A stretch of 64,000 nt of DNA from Aegilops tauschii subsp. strangulata (GCF_002575655.3 NC_053037.3:251629135-251693134); one strand, 5' to 3'; counted from the stretch's first letter, positions 10,995 to 22,200 are shown. The notes: a model not told the origin generated them from the letters alone. Made by a program: numbers and translations.

Positions 10995-12171
10995 TGATGA
11001 CCCACAAGTGTAGGGGATCTATCCTACTCCTTCCGATAAGTAAGAGTGTCGAACCCAACGAGGAGCAGAAGGAAATGACAAGCGGTTTTCAGTAAGGTAT
11101 TCTCTGCAAGCACTGAAATTATCGGTAATAGATAGTTTTGTGATAAGGTAATTTGTGACGGGTAACAAGTAATGAAAGTAAATAAGGTGCAGCAAGATGG
11201 CACAATCCTTTTTGTAGCAAAGGACAAGCCTGGACAAACTCTTATATAGAGAAAAGCGCTCCCGAGGACACATGGGAATTATCGTCAAGCTAGTTTTCAT
11301 CACGCTCATATGATTCACGTTCGTTACTTTGATAATTTGATATGTGGGAGGACCGGTGCTTTGGTACTGCCCTTTCTTGGACAAGCATCCCACTTATGAT
11401 TAACCCCTATTGCAAGCATCCGCAACTACAAGAGAAGTATTAAGGTAAACCTAACCATAGCATGAAACATATGGATCCAAATCAGCCCCTTACGAAGCAA
11501 CTCATAAACTAGGGTTTAAGCTTCTGTCATTCTAGCAACCCATCATCTACTTATTACTTCCCAATGCCTTCCTCTAGGACCAAACAATGGTGAAGTGTCA
11601 TGTAGTCGACGTTCACATAACACCACTAGAGGAGAGACAACATACATCTCATCAAAATATCGAACGAATACCAAATTCACATGACTACTTATAGCAAGAC
11701 TTCTCCCATGTCCTCAGGATAACTACTCACAAATCATATTCATGTTCATAATCAGAGGGGTATTAATATGCATAAAGATCTGAACATATGATCTTCCACC
11801 AAATAAACCAACTAGCATCAATTACAAGGAGTAATCAACACTACTAGCAACCCACAGGTACCAATCTGAGGTTTTGGGACAAAGATTGGATACAAGAGAT
11901 GAACTAGGGTTTTAGAGGAGATGGTGCTGGTGAAGATGTTGATGGAGATTGACCCCCTCCCGATGAGAGAATCGTTGGTGATGACGATGGCGATGATTTC
12001 CCCCTCCCGGAGGGATGTTTCCCCGGCAGAACAGCTCTGCCGGAGCCCTAGATTGGTTCCGCCAAAGTTCCGCCTCGTGGCGGCGGTGTTTCGTCCTGAA
12101 AGCTTGCTTATGATTTTTCCCAGGGTAAAAGACTTCATATAGAAGAAGATGGAAACCGGAGGCCTGCCAGG
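10995..12171 (-). repeat. C 3' LTR, first part
   Basis: A direct repeat of 20677-21855, starting (plus strand) TGATGACCCACAAGT. A2 interrupts it, and it continues at 16943-17279. Together the parts give about 1,514 bp. Confidence 0.92.
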
Positions 12172-13153
12172 TGATGAGGACATGACTACCTTGGATACGA
12201 CCAAAAATATTGCATACATGCATATTTGTCAGGTGATTTCTAGTGCAAACTATTCAATAATCTATTTATGTTATCCAGAACAAAAATACTTCACACACTT
12301 TTGTGTTTTGTCTAATTGCAGGTGTATGGGACATTTGTACAATCCACATATGAAGATAAGGCAAAAGGAGAAGTTTAGGTTCTGTTCAAAAAGTCCTCTC
12401 ACGTCACTTTTGGGCCAAGAGAAGATAGAGTCCAAGTCTCTCACGTTCTGGATTCAAATTCGGACTGCACAGACATACCTGACTCAAAACGCCAACAACT
12501 TTTTCATACGGACTCCGAATTGGGTGATTCTTTTTTTGTTGGAAACTAGATTTCGTGCTCTTTCCAACCCAATTGGATTCACCTTTAAATTCGTCCGGAG
12601 CATTGAGTTATGGTCGAAACAATCTGACGTTGCACCAGAATCCGAGTCAAACTACAAGTCCAAAGGTGTTGCATCACCTCCACTTGGGCCCATGAGCCTT
12701 GTACGACCTAGGGTTGGTTTTAGGCTGCCTTGGGACGTCCTCCCACCTCCTTGGCCGCCACCCCTTGCTCCTATATAAGTAGATCCATCTAGTAGCTTTT
12801 TCCTTGGAATTTGTTTAGTTAAAAGTTAGCCATTGCAACTTCGTGTACTTCGTTTGTGTCCAACGACCAGACCAAGACCGCTTACGGATTCCCACCACTA
12901 TCAATACTTCATATATATTCGCAATATTCAGATTGCATTATCATATTCTTGCTCGTTCTTCGATTGCTTGCAGGAATAGACCTTCGTGGTCAGGCTGATC
13001 GTGCTTCCGGCATCGTCAGTAACCTCAGGAGATTGGTTTAGCGATTGATAAGGCGCAACGTCGTGCATGTTTGTAGTCGGATCGTCAAAGTCGTCTCCAC
13101 CAAATCGATAGTTATCATCTCATCGAAAGATCGGGACACCCTCGCCTCTATCA
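12172..13153 (+). repeat. A2 5' LTR
   Basis: It has TGATGAGG...CTCTATCA ends. A frame entering from the left stays open from the LTR start to 12778, where its TAA stop lies inside the TATATAA box (12772-12778), exactly as in the 3' LTR. U3 is therefore the open part. A polyadenylation signal is not obvious. Confidence 0.93.
12772..12778 (+). promoter_or_regulatory. TATA box of A2 5' LTR
   Basis: TATATAA sits 600 bp into the LTR, in cctatataagtag. The equivalent in the 3' LTR is 16556-16562. It would set the U3/R boundary a few tens of bases downstream. Confidence 0.65.
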
Positions 13154-13155
13154 AG

Positions 13156-13164
13156 TGGTATCAG
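13156..13164 (+). other. A2 primer binding site (initiator tRNA-Met)
   Basis: TGGTATCAG begins two bases after the LTR end, as in A1 and family B. Confidence 0.8.
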
Positions 13165-14214
13165 TTTTCAGGTTGCTCGGTGAGAATTTCCAGTTTCCCC
13201 TAGATTAGATTTATTTTCTTACCTATTGTCCAAGAAAAAGCCACAAAAAAGTTAGATCTATTCATCCTTTTGTCCAAGCCAGTCTGAGCCTTTGCAATTT
13301 TCTATTCATTGTTTGCATTATTGAATTATCGGTTGCATCGTCGTGTCGAGTTGCTGGTCTTAGGGTCTAGTTCGTTTAGAGTTTCGAGTTCTGTTCACAT
13401 TAGTCACGTCGCCGCTGCATCGTTATCCCTTCTGCTGTCCACCACACCATCCATCAAATTCCACCATGTGCTACCCATAGTTCATTGTCACAATCATAGT
13501 TGAGGTCATTCACATCTTCGCTTGATCCAATCTGCATCTTATCTAGTTTGTCTTGGAAAGAGGGAGAGAAAAAAAGACAGAGAAAAAAAAAGAGAGAAAA
13601 AAAAGAAAAAGAAGTCAGAAAAAAAAGAGAAAGAAAAAAAGTGTGAGGAAAAAAAAAGAGAAGAAAAAAAACAAAATTCGGATCTATCTAGACTCAATCT
13701 CGTAGTTGAATTCGGATTGGAATCTGTTTTGTGCACTGTTTAGTAAAACAGGCATACCTTCCTCATACGAAGTCCGTTTTGACTCCGCGAGTACTCAAAT
13801 GAAAGCTAGCGACGAGCCGCATCTAAATAGTTGCAGAGACTAGTTCAATATTTGACACCTCAAAATCATCTTCTAAATAGGTCTTTTTGCCCTCCGAAGT
13901 TCGCGGACACAGCTTATTCCAGTTTTTCAAGCCAGTTTCAGAATTCTTTCACTCCTCATATCAACTCGGAATTGAGTGATTCTTTTTGCATTGGAAAGCT
14001 TGAGTTAGTAGCATTCTTTGAAAAAAATTATCAGAAAATTGGCACAAACTTTTCAAGAGGAATGTTAGAGAGAGTTGTTGTATATCCTGCTTGGCAGTTG
14101 TTTTTCATCATTATCTTTACTGCCGTTGTGATCTTCACTTATATCTTGCTGTCCAGAGCTACTTAGTATCCTTGATTGATGCTAGTTGTGCTACGCCGTG
14201 ACCTCATTAGTGTT

Positions 14215-14247
14215 CTAGGCTCGCGTCTCTAGTCCGGTCTAGCCTAG
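14215..14247 (+). promoter_or_regulatory. Conserved inverted repeat in A2 leader (candidate RNA hairpin)
   Basis: CTAGGCT...AGCCTAG, as in A1 and B1. It sits about 310 bp before the gag start, in the leader block that is nearly the same in A and B. Confidence 0.5.
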
Positions 14248-14558
14248 GACCAGCACAGTACCGTCGTTGAGCGTTTATTCAACATTGCATCTCTGAATTG
14301 ATTATTGCTAATATTTTGCTACCATATATAGCCAACCCAGCTCCACATATTTCTACACCGTGTATACGTACGTTCCCCTGGCAATCGCTTTACTCAATCT
14401 TTGGAGTTATTTGACACCGCTGGTTGCCTGTCACCACCTGTTGCTTGGTAAGAACTGGTAAGATATTGATATTTGCTTTACTGTGAGCGCTTTACCACCA
14501 CATCCTAGTAGTTCATAGGAACATTATTCTTGAATTTTGTTTCTTGTTTCTACTAATC

Positions 14559-16562
14559 ATGACAGGATCTAGAGTCAATTCATGGGGTTTGTCGATCGTG
14601 GGAGATGTGCCATCACCTATGCAAATACCACAACCGTCACGAGAGGTGCACAAACATCCAAATGCACATGATCAGGTTAATGTTTCTATACCACCATTTA
14701 ATGGCCGTTTTGGACCTGCTTTATATATTGAATGGGAGTTTGACCTAAATAATATATTTGCTTCCAATAATTTTGATGTACGTAAAAAAGTTAAGGTTGC
14801 GGTTTGTTCTTTCACTGGTTATGCTGTAGTTTGGTGGAGTGAATATTGTCGGTTACACCCTAATGATATACCTACTACTTGGGATGATTTGAAACTTGCC
14901 ATGCGACATACATTCGTTCCCGCTTATTATACTCGTGACATGATTACAAAGTTGCAACATTTAAAACAAGGTAGTGACACCGTAACGAAATATTATGATA
15001 CTTTACAAACTACCTTGCTGCATTCCTCTTTAGAAGAAAGTGAAGAAGATTTTATGGATAGATTTTGGGGAGGATTAAATCGTGACATTCAGGAGATACT
15101 AATACATGAAGAGTGTTATCCTATGGACCATTTGTTTCATCTTGCTTGCAAAGCTGAACAGGAAATAAAACGACGTGTTGCGCACAAGGAGAACAAGCGC
15201 GAGATGCACATTCCAAGAGTTGATACGGTTGTCCCTTCAACTACTAAGCATACTATGACAACCACATCCGTTGTTGTGAGGACTACATCACCTCCACCAT
15301 GTGACACATCATCACCGAGAGTGCCTACCTCATCTGAGTTGATCATAAGAGGTAATGACAAAGGTACTAATCTTCCACTTCCACATGAGTATGATGAATG
15401 TCTTGTCAATTTAAGTGCACCATGCGGTGAGCTACCCACTACTTTGATCACACCAGCTACCTTAGAGGACTATGTTGATGATTTGACTTTGCCATGTGAT
15501 CAAACAATTTTGAGTGAGCCCATTGAATTAACTATCGATGCAAAAGAATCAAGTGAATCAGGGAATAAATCAGATTTGGATCAAATATGTTTGAAAATAA
15601 TTGTGCCAATATTTAATCATTTTGATATGACCTCTAATCTTGGTGATGGTTCATCAATGTTGGGATGGTTTAATGATGAATATTGTCAATCTTTTCATAT
15701 GAATAAGAGCTTCACTTATATGTGCAAACTGAGTTGCAATACTTTCATGCCTTCTACTTCTTGTGATAATATTTTGGCTTTATATTTTATTAACTATGAA
15801 AGTTACTCATGTATACATGTGTCATATGTGCAAAATCCACGGGAAGTAAAAATGGATGACATATACATATACAACATGTACACCTTGTCTCTTTTGTTAG
15901 CCACATTTCAGATTAAGCAACGCCGAGGACGGCTTTGTTTTCAAGAAGGGGAGGATGATGAGGACATGACTACCTTGGATACGACCAAAAATATTGCATA
16001 CATGCATATTTGTCAGGTGATTTCTAGTGCAAACTATTCAATAATCTATTTATGTTATCCAGAACAAAAATACTTCACACACTTTTGTGTTTTGTCTAAT
16101 TGTAGGTGTATGGGACATTTGTACAATCCACATATGAAGATAAGGCAAAAGGAGAAGTTTAGGTTCTGTTCAAAAAGTCCTCTCACGTCACTTTTGGGCC
16201 AAGAGAAGATAGAGTCCAAGTCTCTCACGTTCTGGATTCAGATTCGGACTGCACAGACATACCTGACTCAAAACGCCAACAACTTTTTCATACGGACTCC
16301 GAATTGGGTGATTCTTTTTTTGTTGGAAACTAGATTTCGTGCTCTTTCCAACCCAATTGGATTCACCTTTAAATTCGTCCGGAGCATTGAGTTATGGTCG
16401 AAACAATCTGACATTGCACCAGAATCCGAGTCAAACTACAAGTCCAAAGGTGTTGCATCACCTCCACTTGGGCCCATGAGCCTTGTACGACCTAGGGTTG
16501 GTTTTAGGCTGCCTTGGGACGTCCTCCCACCTCCTTGGCCGCCACCCCTTGCTCCTATATAA
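14559..16562 (+). CDS. A2 gag-like protein with LTR-encoded tail
   Basis: The start is the ATG in aatcATGaca; the frame is open further up only through a TTG. The product is about 667 residues. Residues ~45-200 form a gypsy gag/capsid domain homologous to that of B1 (VWWSEYCRL, MRHTFVPAYY, WGGLNRDIQEIL, HLACKAEQE). No CCHC zinc knuckle, protease or polymerase follows. Residues ~200-465 are unrecognised, acidic and Ser/Thr-rich, with a conserved DDIYIYNMYT motif. The frame then encodes FQEGEDDED across the polypurine tract, as the end of B1 pol does, and continues for ~200 codons through U3 to a stop inside the TATA box. The protein probably builds particles in which B-type enzymes act. Whether the tail is translated unspliced is unknown; a cag/gtgatt...ttgcag pair could remove part of it. 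Confidence 0.8.
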   Translation: MTGSRVNSWGLSIVGDVPSPMQIPQPSREVHKHPNAHDQVNVSIPPFNGRFGPALYIEWEFDLNNIFASNNFDVRKKVKVAVCSFTGYAVVWWSEYCRLHPNDIPTTWDDLKLAMRHTFVPAYYTRDMITKLQHLKQGSDTVTKYYDTLQTTLLHSSLEESEEDFMDRFWGGLNRDIQEILIHEECYPMDHLFHLACKAEQEIKRRVAHKENKREMHIPRVDTVVPSTTKHTMTTTSVVVRTTSPPPCDTSSPRVPTSSELIIRGNDKGTNLPLPHEYDECLVNLSAPCGELPTTLITPATLEDYVDDLTLPCDQTILSEPIELTIDAKESSESGNKSDLDQICLKIIVPIFNHFDMTSNLGDGSSMLGWFNDEYCQSFHMNKSFTYMCKLSCNTFMPSTSCDNILALYFINYESYSCIHVSYVQNPREVKMDDIYIYNMYTLSLLLATFQIKQRRGRLCFQEGEDDEDMTTLDTTKNIAYMHICQVISSANYSIIYLCYPEQKYFTHFCVLSNCRCMGHLYNPHMKIRQKEKFRFCSKSPLTSLLGQEKIESKSLTFWIQIRTAQTYLTQNANNFFIRTPNWVILFLLETRFRALSNPIGFTFKFVRSIELWSKQSDIAPESESNYKSKGVASPPLGPMSLVRPRVGFRLPWDVLPPPWPPPLAPI

Positions 16563-16937
16563 GTAGATCCATCTAGTAGCTTTTTCCTTGGAATTTGTTT
16601 AGTTAAAAGTTAGCCATTGCAACTTCGTGTACTTCGTTTGTGTCCAACGACCAGACCAAGACCGCTTACGGATTCCCACCACTATCAATACTTCATATAT
16701 ATTCGCAATATTCAGATTGCATTATCATATTCTTGCTCGTTCTTCGATTGCTTGCAGGAATAGACCTTCGTGGTCAGGCTGATCGTGCTTCCGGCATCGT
16801 CAGTAACCTCAGGAGATTGGTTTAGCGATTGATAAGGCGCAACGTCGTGCATGTTTGTAGTCGGATCGTCAAAGTCGTCTCCACCAAATCGATAGTTATC
16901 ATCTCATCGAAAGATCGGGACACCTTTGCCTCTATCA
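15956..16937 (+). repeat. A2 3' LTR
   Basis: 982 bp, preceded by the polypurine tract aagaaggggagga and followed by CCAGG. It holds the last ~200 codons of the gag frame. Confidence 0.93.
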
Positions 16938-16942
16938 CCAGG

Positions 16943-17279
16943 GGGCCCACAAGGCTGGGGGCATGCCCAGGGGGGTAGGGCGTGCCCCCACCCTCATGGA
17001 TGGTGGGTGGCCCCCCTCTGGTACTTTCTTCGCTCAGTATTTTTTATTAATTCCAAAAATAACTTCCGTGGAGTTTCAGGACTTTTGGAGTTGTGCAGAA
17101 TAGGTCTTCAATATTTGCTCCTTTCCCAGCCCAGAATTCCAGCTGCCCGCATTCTCCCTCTTCATATAAACCTTGTAAAATAAGATAGAATAGGCATAAG
17201 TATTGTGACATAATGTGTAATAACAGCCCATAGTGCAATAAATATCAATATAAAAGCATGATGCAAAATGGACGTATCA
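16943..17279 (-). repeat. C 3' LTR, second part
   Basis: This continues the LTR broken by A2 at the CCAGG site. On the minus strand it starts TGATACGTCCATTTTGC directly after the polypurine tract aagcttgggggagt. Confidence 0.9.
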
Positions 17280-17646
17280 ACTCCCCCAAGCTTAGACCTC
17301 GCTCCCTTTCTATCAATAATATGCAAATCAAATTCTTGTAGCAAGAGAACCCATCTAATAAGTCTAGGTTTAGCATCTTTCTTTTCCATAAGGTATTTAA
17401 TAGCAGCATGATCAATGTGAACAGCTACTTTAGAATCAACAATATAAGGTCTGAACTTATCACAAGCAAATACAACTGCTAAAAATTCTTTTTTAGTAGT
17501 AGCATAATTTCTCTGGGCACTGTCTAGAGTTTTACTAGCATATTGGATAACATTTAATTTCTTATCAACTCTTGTCCTAGAACAGCACCTACAGCATAAT
17601 CACTAGCATCACAGATAATTTCAAAGGGTAAATTCCAATCAGGTGG
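17280..17646 (-). pseudogene. C RNase H fragment fused to the polypurine tract
   Basis: Minus-strand translation after the stop at 17647 still reads as the RNase H part of an Athila-like pol, with [16 protein letters not shown] wording, then [10 protein letters not shown] and [10 protein letters not shown]. Immediately after DRKG the reading enters the polypurine tract and LTR. The rest of RNase H and all of integrase are missing. The stop separating it from RT lies at a CAG-like position (APIV then stop then PPDW). Confidence 0.75.
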
Positions 17647-20025
17647 CTAAACAATAGGTGCAGAAATCAAGACTTTCTTAAGTATTTCAAATGCTTCTAC
17701 ACAATCATCATCAAAGACAAAATGAATATCTTTTTGTAAGAGATTAGTCAAAGGCCTGGAGATTTTAGAGAAGTCCTTAATGAACCTCCTATAAAAACCG
17801 GCATGACCAAGGAAACTTCTTATACCTTTAATGTCCTTGGGACACGGCATCTTTTCAATAGCATCAACTTTAGCTTTATCAACTTCAATACCTCTTTCAG
17901 AAATTTTATGCCCCAAGACAATACCTTCATTAACCATAAAGTGGCACTTCTCCCAATTCAAGACAAGGTTAGTTTCTTCACATCTCTGCAAAACTCGATC
18001 AAGGTTGCTCAAGCAATCATCAAAAGAAGTTCCATATACGGAGAAACCATCCATGAAAACCTCAACAATCTTTTCACAAAAATCAGAGAATATAGCCATC
18101 ATGCATCTTTGAAAGGTACCAGGTGCATTGCATAAACTAAAAGGCATACGCCTATAAGTAAAGGTACCGAAAGGGCAAGTAAAAGTGGTCTTTTCTTGAT
18201 CCTCTTTTGACACAGGTATTTGAGAGAAACCAGAGTAACCATCTAGAAAGCAAAAATGTGTATGTTTGGATAACCTCTCTAGCATTTGATCAATAAAAGG
18301 TAAGGGGTAATGATCCTTTTTAGTAGCTTTATTTAATTTGCGGAAATCAATTACCATTCTATAACCTGTAAAAATTCTTTGTGGGACCAATTCATCTTTA
18401 TCATTAGGAACAACGGTAATACCTCCCTTCTTAGGGACACAATGGACAGGACTTACCCACTGACTATCAGCAACGGGATAAATTATACCTGCCTCCAGAA
18501 GCTTTAGTATTTCTTTCCTTACCACTTCTTTCATCTTAGGATTTAACCGTCGTTGGTGATCAAAAACTGGTTTAGCGTCTTTCTCCAATTTTATTTTGTG
18601 TTGACATAGAGTGGGACTAATGCCCTTAAGATCATCAAGAGTATATCCAATAGCAGCACGGTGCTTCTTCAGAGTTTTCAATAATCTCTTTTCTTCACGC
18701 TCTGAAAGGTTAGCACTAATAATAACAGGATATATCTTTTCCTCATCAAGATAAGCATATTTAAGAGTATCAGGTAATGGTTTAAGCTCAAACTCGGGAT
18801 CACCCTTGGGTGGAGGAGGATCCCCTAGGATTTCAACAGGCAAGTTGTGTTTCAAAATAGGTCCCTGTTTAAAGAATACTTCATCTATTTCCCTTCTTTC
18901 ATTCATAAACATATGATTTTCATGGTCTAGCAAATATTGTTCTAAAGGATCATTAGGAGGTACGGCAATAGAAGCAAGACCAATAATTTCATCTTTACTA
19001 GGTAATTCCTCATCATGGGGTTGTCTACGAAATTTAGCAAAATTAAACTCATGAGACATATCCCCCAAACCAATAGTAACAACATCCTTTTCGCAGTCTA
19101 TCCTAGCATTAACAGTATTCAAGAAGGGTCTACCAAATATGATGGGACAGAAGTCATCTTGTGGGGAACCAAGAACAAGAAAATCAGCAGGATATTTAAC
19201 TTTCCCACACAAGACTTCAACATCTCTAACAATCCCAACTGGTGAAATAGTGTCTCTCATGGCAAGCTTGATTGTAACATCAATTTCCTCTAACTCAGCA
19301 GGTGCAATATCGTGCATAATTTGTTTGTATAAGGAATGAGGTATTGCACTTGCACTAGCACCCATATCACATAAGCGATGATAGCAATGATCTCCTATTT
19401 TAACAGAAATAACAGGCATGCCTACAATAGGTTTATGTTTATTTTTAGTATCAGGTCTAGCAATTCTAGCAGCTTCATCACAGAAGTAAATAACATGCGC
19501 ATCAATATTATCAGCCAAGAGATCTTTAATCATAGCAATACTAGGTTCAACTTTAATTTGCTCAGGGGGTTTGGGTGTCCTAATATTACTTTTGTTGACC
19601 ACAGTTGAAGCTTTAGCATGATCCTTTATTCTAACAGGGAAAGGTGGTTTCTCAATATAGGCAGTAGGAACAATAGGATCATTATACGTGATAGTCTTTT
19701 CTTCAACTTTAATAGGTGCAACTACTTTTACTTCAATGGGAGGATTATATTTAAACCACTTCTCCTTAGGGAGATCGACATGAGTAGCAAATGATTCACA
19801 GAAAGAAGCTACTATCTCAGAGTCAAGTCCATATTTAGTGCTAAACTCACGGAAAACATCGCTATCCATAAAAGATTTAACACAATCAAACTTAGGTGTT
19901 ATACCTGACTCCTTACCTTCGTCGAGATCCCAATCTTCAGAGTTGCGTTTAATTCTTTCCAATAAATCCCATTTCAATTCAATAGTCTTCATCATAAAAG
20001 AGCCAGTACAAGAAGTATCAAGCAT
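17647..20025 (-). pseudogene. C gag C-terminus, protease and reverse transcriptase
   Basis: A 792-residue open stretch on the minus strand. The N-terminal ~200 residues are the end of gag (ERIKRNSEDW, KEKWFKYNPP). A retropepsin follows near residue 220 (CDMGASASAIP, with the active-site D). RT is at about 430-760, with KKDHYPLPFIDQML, FLDGYSGFSQI, RMPFSLCNAP, and GIVLGHKIS near the end. The catalytic box reads VFMDGFSVYG at about 18045-18075 where the lineage has FMDD: the second catalytic aspartate is glycine (GGT), so this RT should be inactive. The frame ends at a TAG at 17647-17649. Confidence 0.85.
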
Positions 20026-20065
20026 GGAGCGATTATTGAGAGAAAGCCGAGGATATTTTGAATAA

Positions 20066-20578
20066 TCATTTCTCTTGAGAGCTCATGATTGGGGCATGAA
20101 TATAACATTGACTTAGGCCTCCCCCAAGCTTGGGCGATGCTTTCTCCTTCGCGAGGCCAGAAATTATATATATATAATTACGATCACGATGAACAAGATG
20201 CATAGGATAAAATTTCAGATGAAATTCCAATTTCAATCGGTTGTAGTTCCATGATCCCATATCATCACGTAGCCTAAACCATGTCAATGCCTCTCCCTTC
20301 AAAGATAAAGGGAAGACCTTCTTCTTGATAACATCCTCGGGTGTACCTGCAAGCTTAAATAATCCACAAACTTCATCCACATAGATTAGGTGCAAATCGG
20401 GATGTAATGTTCCATCACGTGTGAAAGGATTAGCTAAAAGTTTCTCTATCATACCCGAAGGAATTTCAAAGTAAACATTTTCAGTAGGTTCAGTAGGTTG
20501 AGGAGCAACTCTTTGCTCTACTGGTCGGGGTGAAGATACCCCGAACAAGCCCCTCAAAGTATTGTTCCATAGCAACAA
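20066..20578 (-). pseudogene. C gag N-terminal part, frameshifted
   Basis: A minus-strand frame with Athila-type gag wording (FKLAGTPEDVIKKKVFPLSLKGEALTWF). It loses the expected reading at a TA-dinucleotide run (attatatatatataatt, about 20163-20180), apparently through a repeat-length change. The real reading continues in another frame into the pol-containing stretch downstream. The frame entry at 20578 is not a sure start codon. Confidence 0.75.
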
Positions 20579-20647
20579 GTGACAGTAAATTTCAGCACAC
20601 TATATAAATTTTTCCTTACCAAATTCCACCTACCAAAGGCGCTTAAA

Positions 20648-20665
20648 TCCCCGGCAACAATGCCA
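20648..20665 (-). other. C primer binding site (tRNA-Asp type)
   Basis: On the minus strand TGGCATTGTTGCCGGGGA lies 11 bases inside the 5' LTR end. It matches the complement of plant tRNA-Asp (TGGCGCCGTTGCCGGGGA) except for three adjacent bases, all G-to-A or C-to-T changes. Confidence 0.75.
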
Positions 20666-20676
20666 AAAAAGATTCT

Positions 20677-22195
20677 TGATGACCCACAAGTATAGGGGAT
20701 CTATCGTAGTCCTTTCGATAAGTAAGAGTGTCGAACCCAACGAGGAGCAGAAGGAAATGACAAGCGGTTTTTAGTAAGGTATTCTCTGCAAGCACTGAAA
20801 TTATCGGTAATAGATAGTTTTGTGATAAGGTAATTTGTGACGGGTAACAAGTAATGAAAGTAAATAAGGTGCAGCAAGATGGCCCAATCCTTTTTGTAGC
20901 AAAGGACAAGCCTGGACAAACTCTTATATAGAGAAAAGCGCTCCCGAGGACACATGGGAATTATCGTCAAGCTAGTTTTCATCACGCTCATATGATTCAC
21001 GTTCGTTACTTTGATAATTTGATATGTGGGTGGACCGGTGCTTTGGTACTGCCCTTTCTTGGACAAGCATCCCACTTATGATTAACCCCTATTGCAAGCA
21101 TCCGCAACTACAAGAGAAGTATTAAGGTAAACCTAACCATAGCATGAAACATATGGATCCAAATCAGCCCCATACGAAGCAACTCATAAACTAGGGTTTA
21201 AGCTTCTGTCACTCTAGCAATCCATCATCTACTTATTACTTCCCAATGCCTTCCTCTAGGCCCAAACAATGGTGAAGTGTCATGTAGTCGACGTTCACAT
21301 AACACCACTAGAGGAGAGACAACATACATCTCATCAAAATATCGAACGAATACCAAATTCACATGACTACTTATAGCAAGACTTCTCCCATGTCCTCAGG
21401 AACAAATATAACTACTCACAAATCATATTCATGTTCATAATCAGAGGGGTATTAATATGCATAAAGGATCTGAACATATGATCTTCCACCAAATAAACCA
21501 ACTAGCATCAACTACAAGGAGTAATCAACACTACTAGCAACCCACAGGTACCAATCTGAGGTTTTGGGACAAAGATTGGATACAAGAGATGAACTAGGGT
21601 TTTAGAGGAGATGGTGCTGGTGAAGATGTTGATGCAGATTGACCCCCTCCCGATGAGACGATCGTTGGTGATGACGATGGCGATGATTTCCCCCTCCCGG
21701 GGCGATGTTTCCCTGGCAGAACAGCTCTGCCGGAGCCCTAGATTGGTTCTGCCAAAGTTCCGCCTTGTGGCGGCGGTGTTTCGTCCTGAAAGCTTGCTTA
21801 TGATTTTTCCCAGGGTAAAAGACTTCATATAGAAGAAGATGGACACCGGAGGCTTGCCAAGGGGCCCACGAGGCAGGGGCGCGCCCAGGGGGGTAGGGCG
21901 TGCCCCCCATCCTCGTGGATGGTGGGTGGCCCCCCTCTGGTACTTTCTTCGCTCAGTATTTTTTTTCATTCCAAACATAACTTCCGTGGAGTTTCAGGAC
22001 TTTTGGAGTTGTGCAGAATAGGTCTTCAATATTTGCTCCTTTTCCAGCCCAGAATTCCAGCTGCCGGCATTCTCGCTCTTCATATAAACCTTGTAATAAG
22101 GGAGAATAGGCATAAGTATTATGACATAATGTGTAATAACTGCCCATAATGCAATAAATATCGATATAAAAGCATGATGCAAAATGGACGTATCA
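20677..22195 (-). repeat. C 5' LTR
   Basis: A 1,519-bp direct repeat of the left LTR (10995-12171 plus 16943-17279). It ends (plus strand) atggacgtatca and is followed by TGGGC. Short frames inside are compositional. Confidence 0.92.
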
Positions 22196-22200
22196 TGGGC

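Larger units (their letters stand above)
12172..16937 (+). mobile_element. A2: young GAG-only LTR retrotransposon, full length
   Basis: The LTRs at 12172-13153 and 15956-16937 are both 982 bp and differ at five positions on my reading. The target duplication CCAGG is exact (12167-12171 and 16938-16942). The gag frame is uninterrupted. Primer site, leader, polypurine tract and LTR ends are shared with family B, while no pol domain is present. The few LTR differences and open frame indicate a recent insertion into C. Confidence 0.93.
10995..22195 (-). mobile_element. C: Athila-like gypsy retrotransposon, integrase-deleted, split by A2
   Basis: Both LTR ends are present, with an exact 5-bp duplication TGGGC (10990-10994 and 22196-22200). 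Read on the minus strand the order is 5' LTR (22195-20677), tRNA-Asp-type primer site, gag, protease, RT, part of RNase H, a ggggga polypurine tract, then the 3' LTR interrupted by A2. RT wording such as RMPFxLCNAPxTFQRCMMAIF and the tRNA-Asp primer point to the Athila lineage. Integrase is absent: the RNase H frame runs straight into the polypurine tract. C is therefore defective and could only have moved in trans, or it lost integrase after insertion. Confidence 0.88.

Noticed and set aside
12149..12778. Independent 209-residue gene at the left LTR of A2
   Set aside because: It is the LTR copy of the gag tail, opened from the C LTR by chance; its promoter would lie at the end of the frame.
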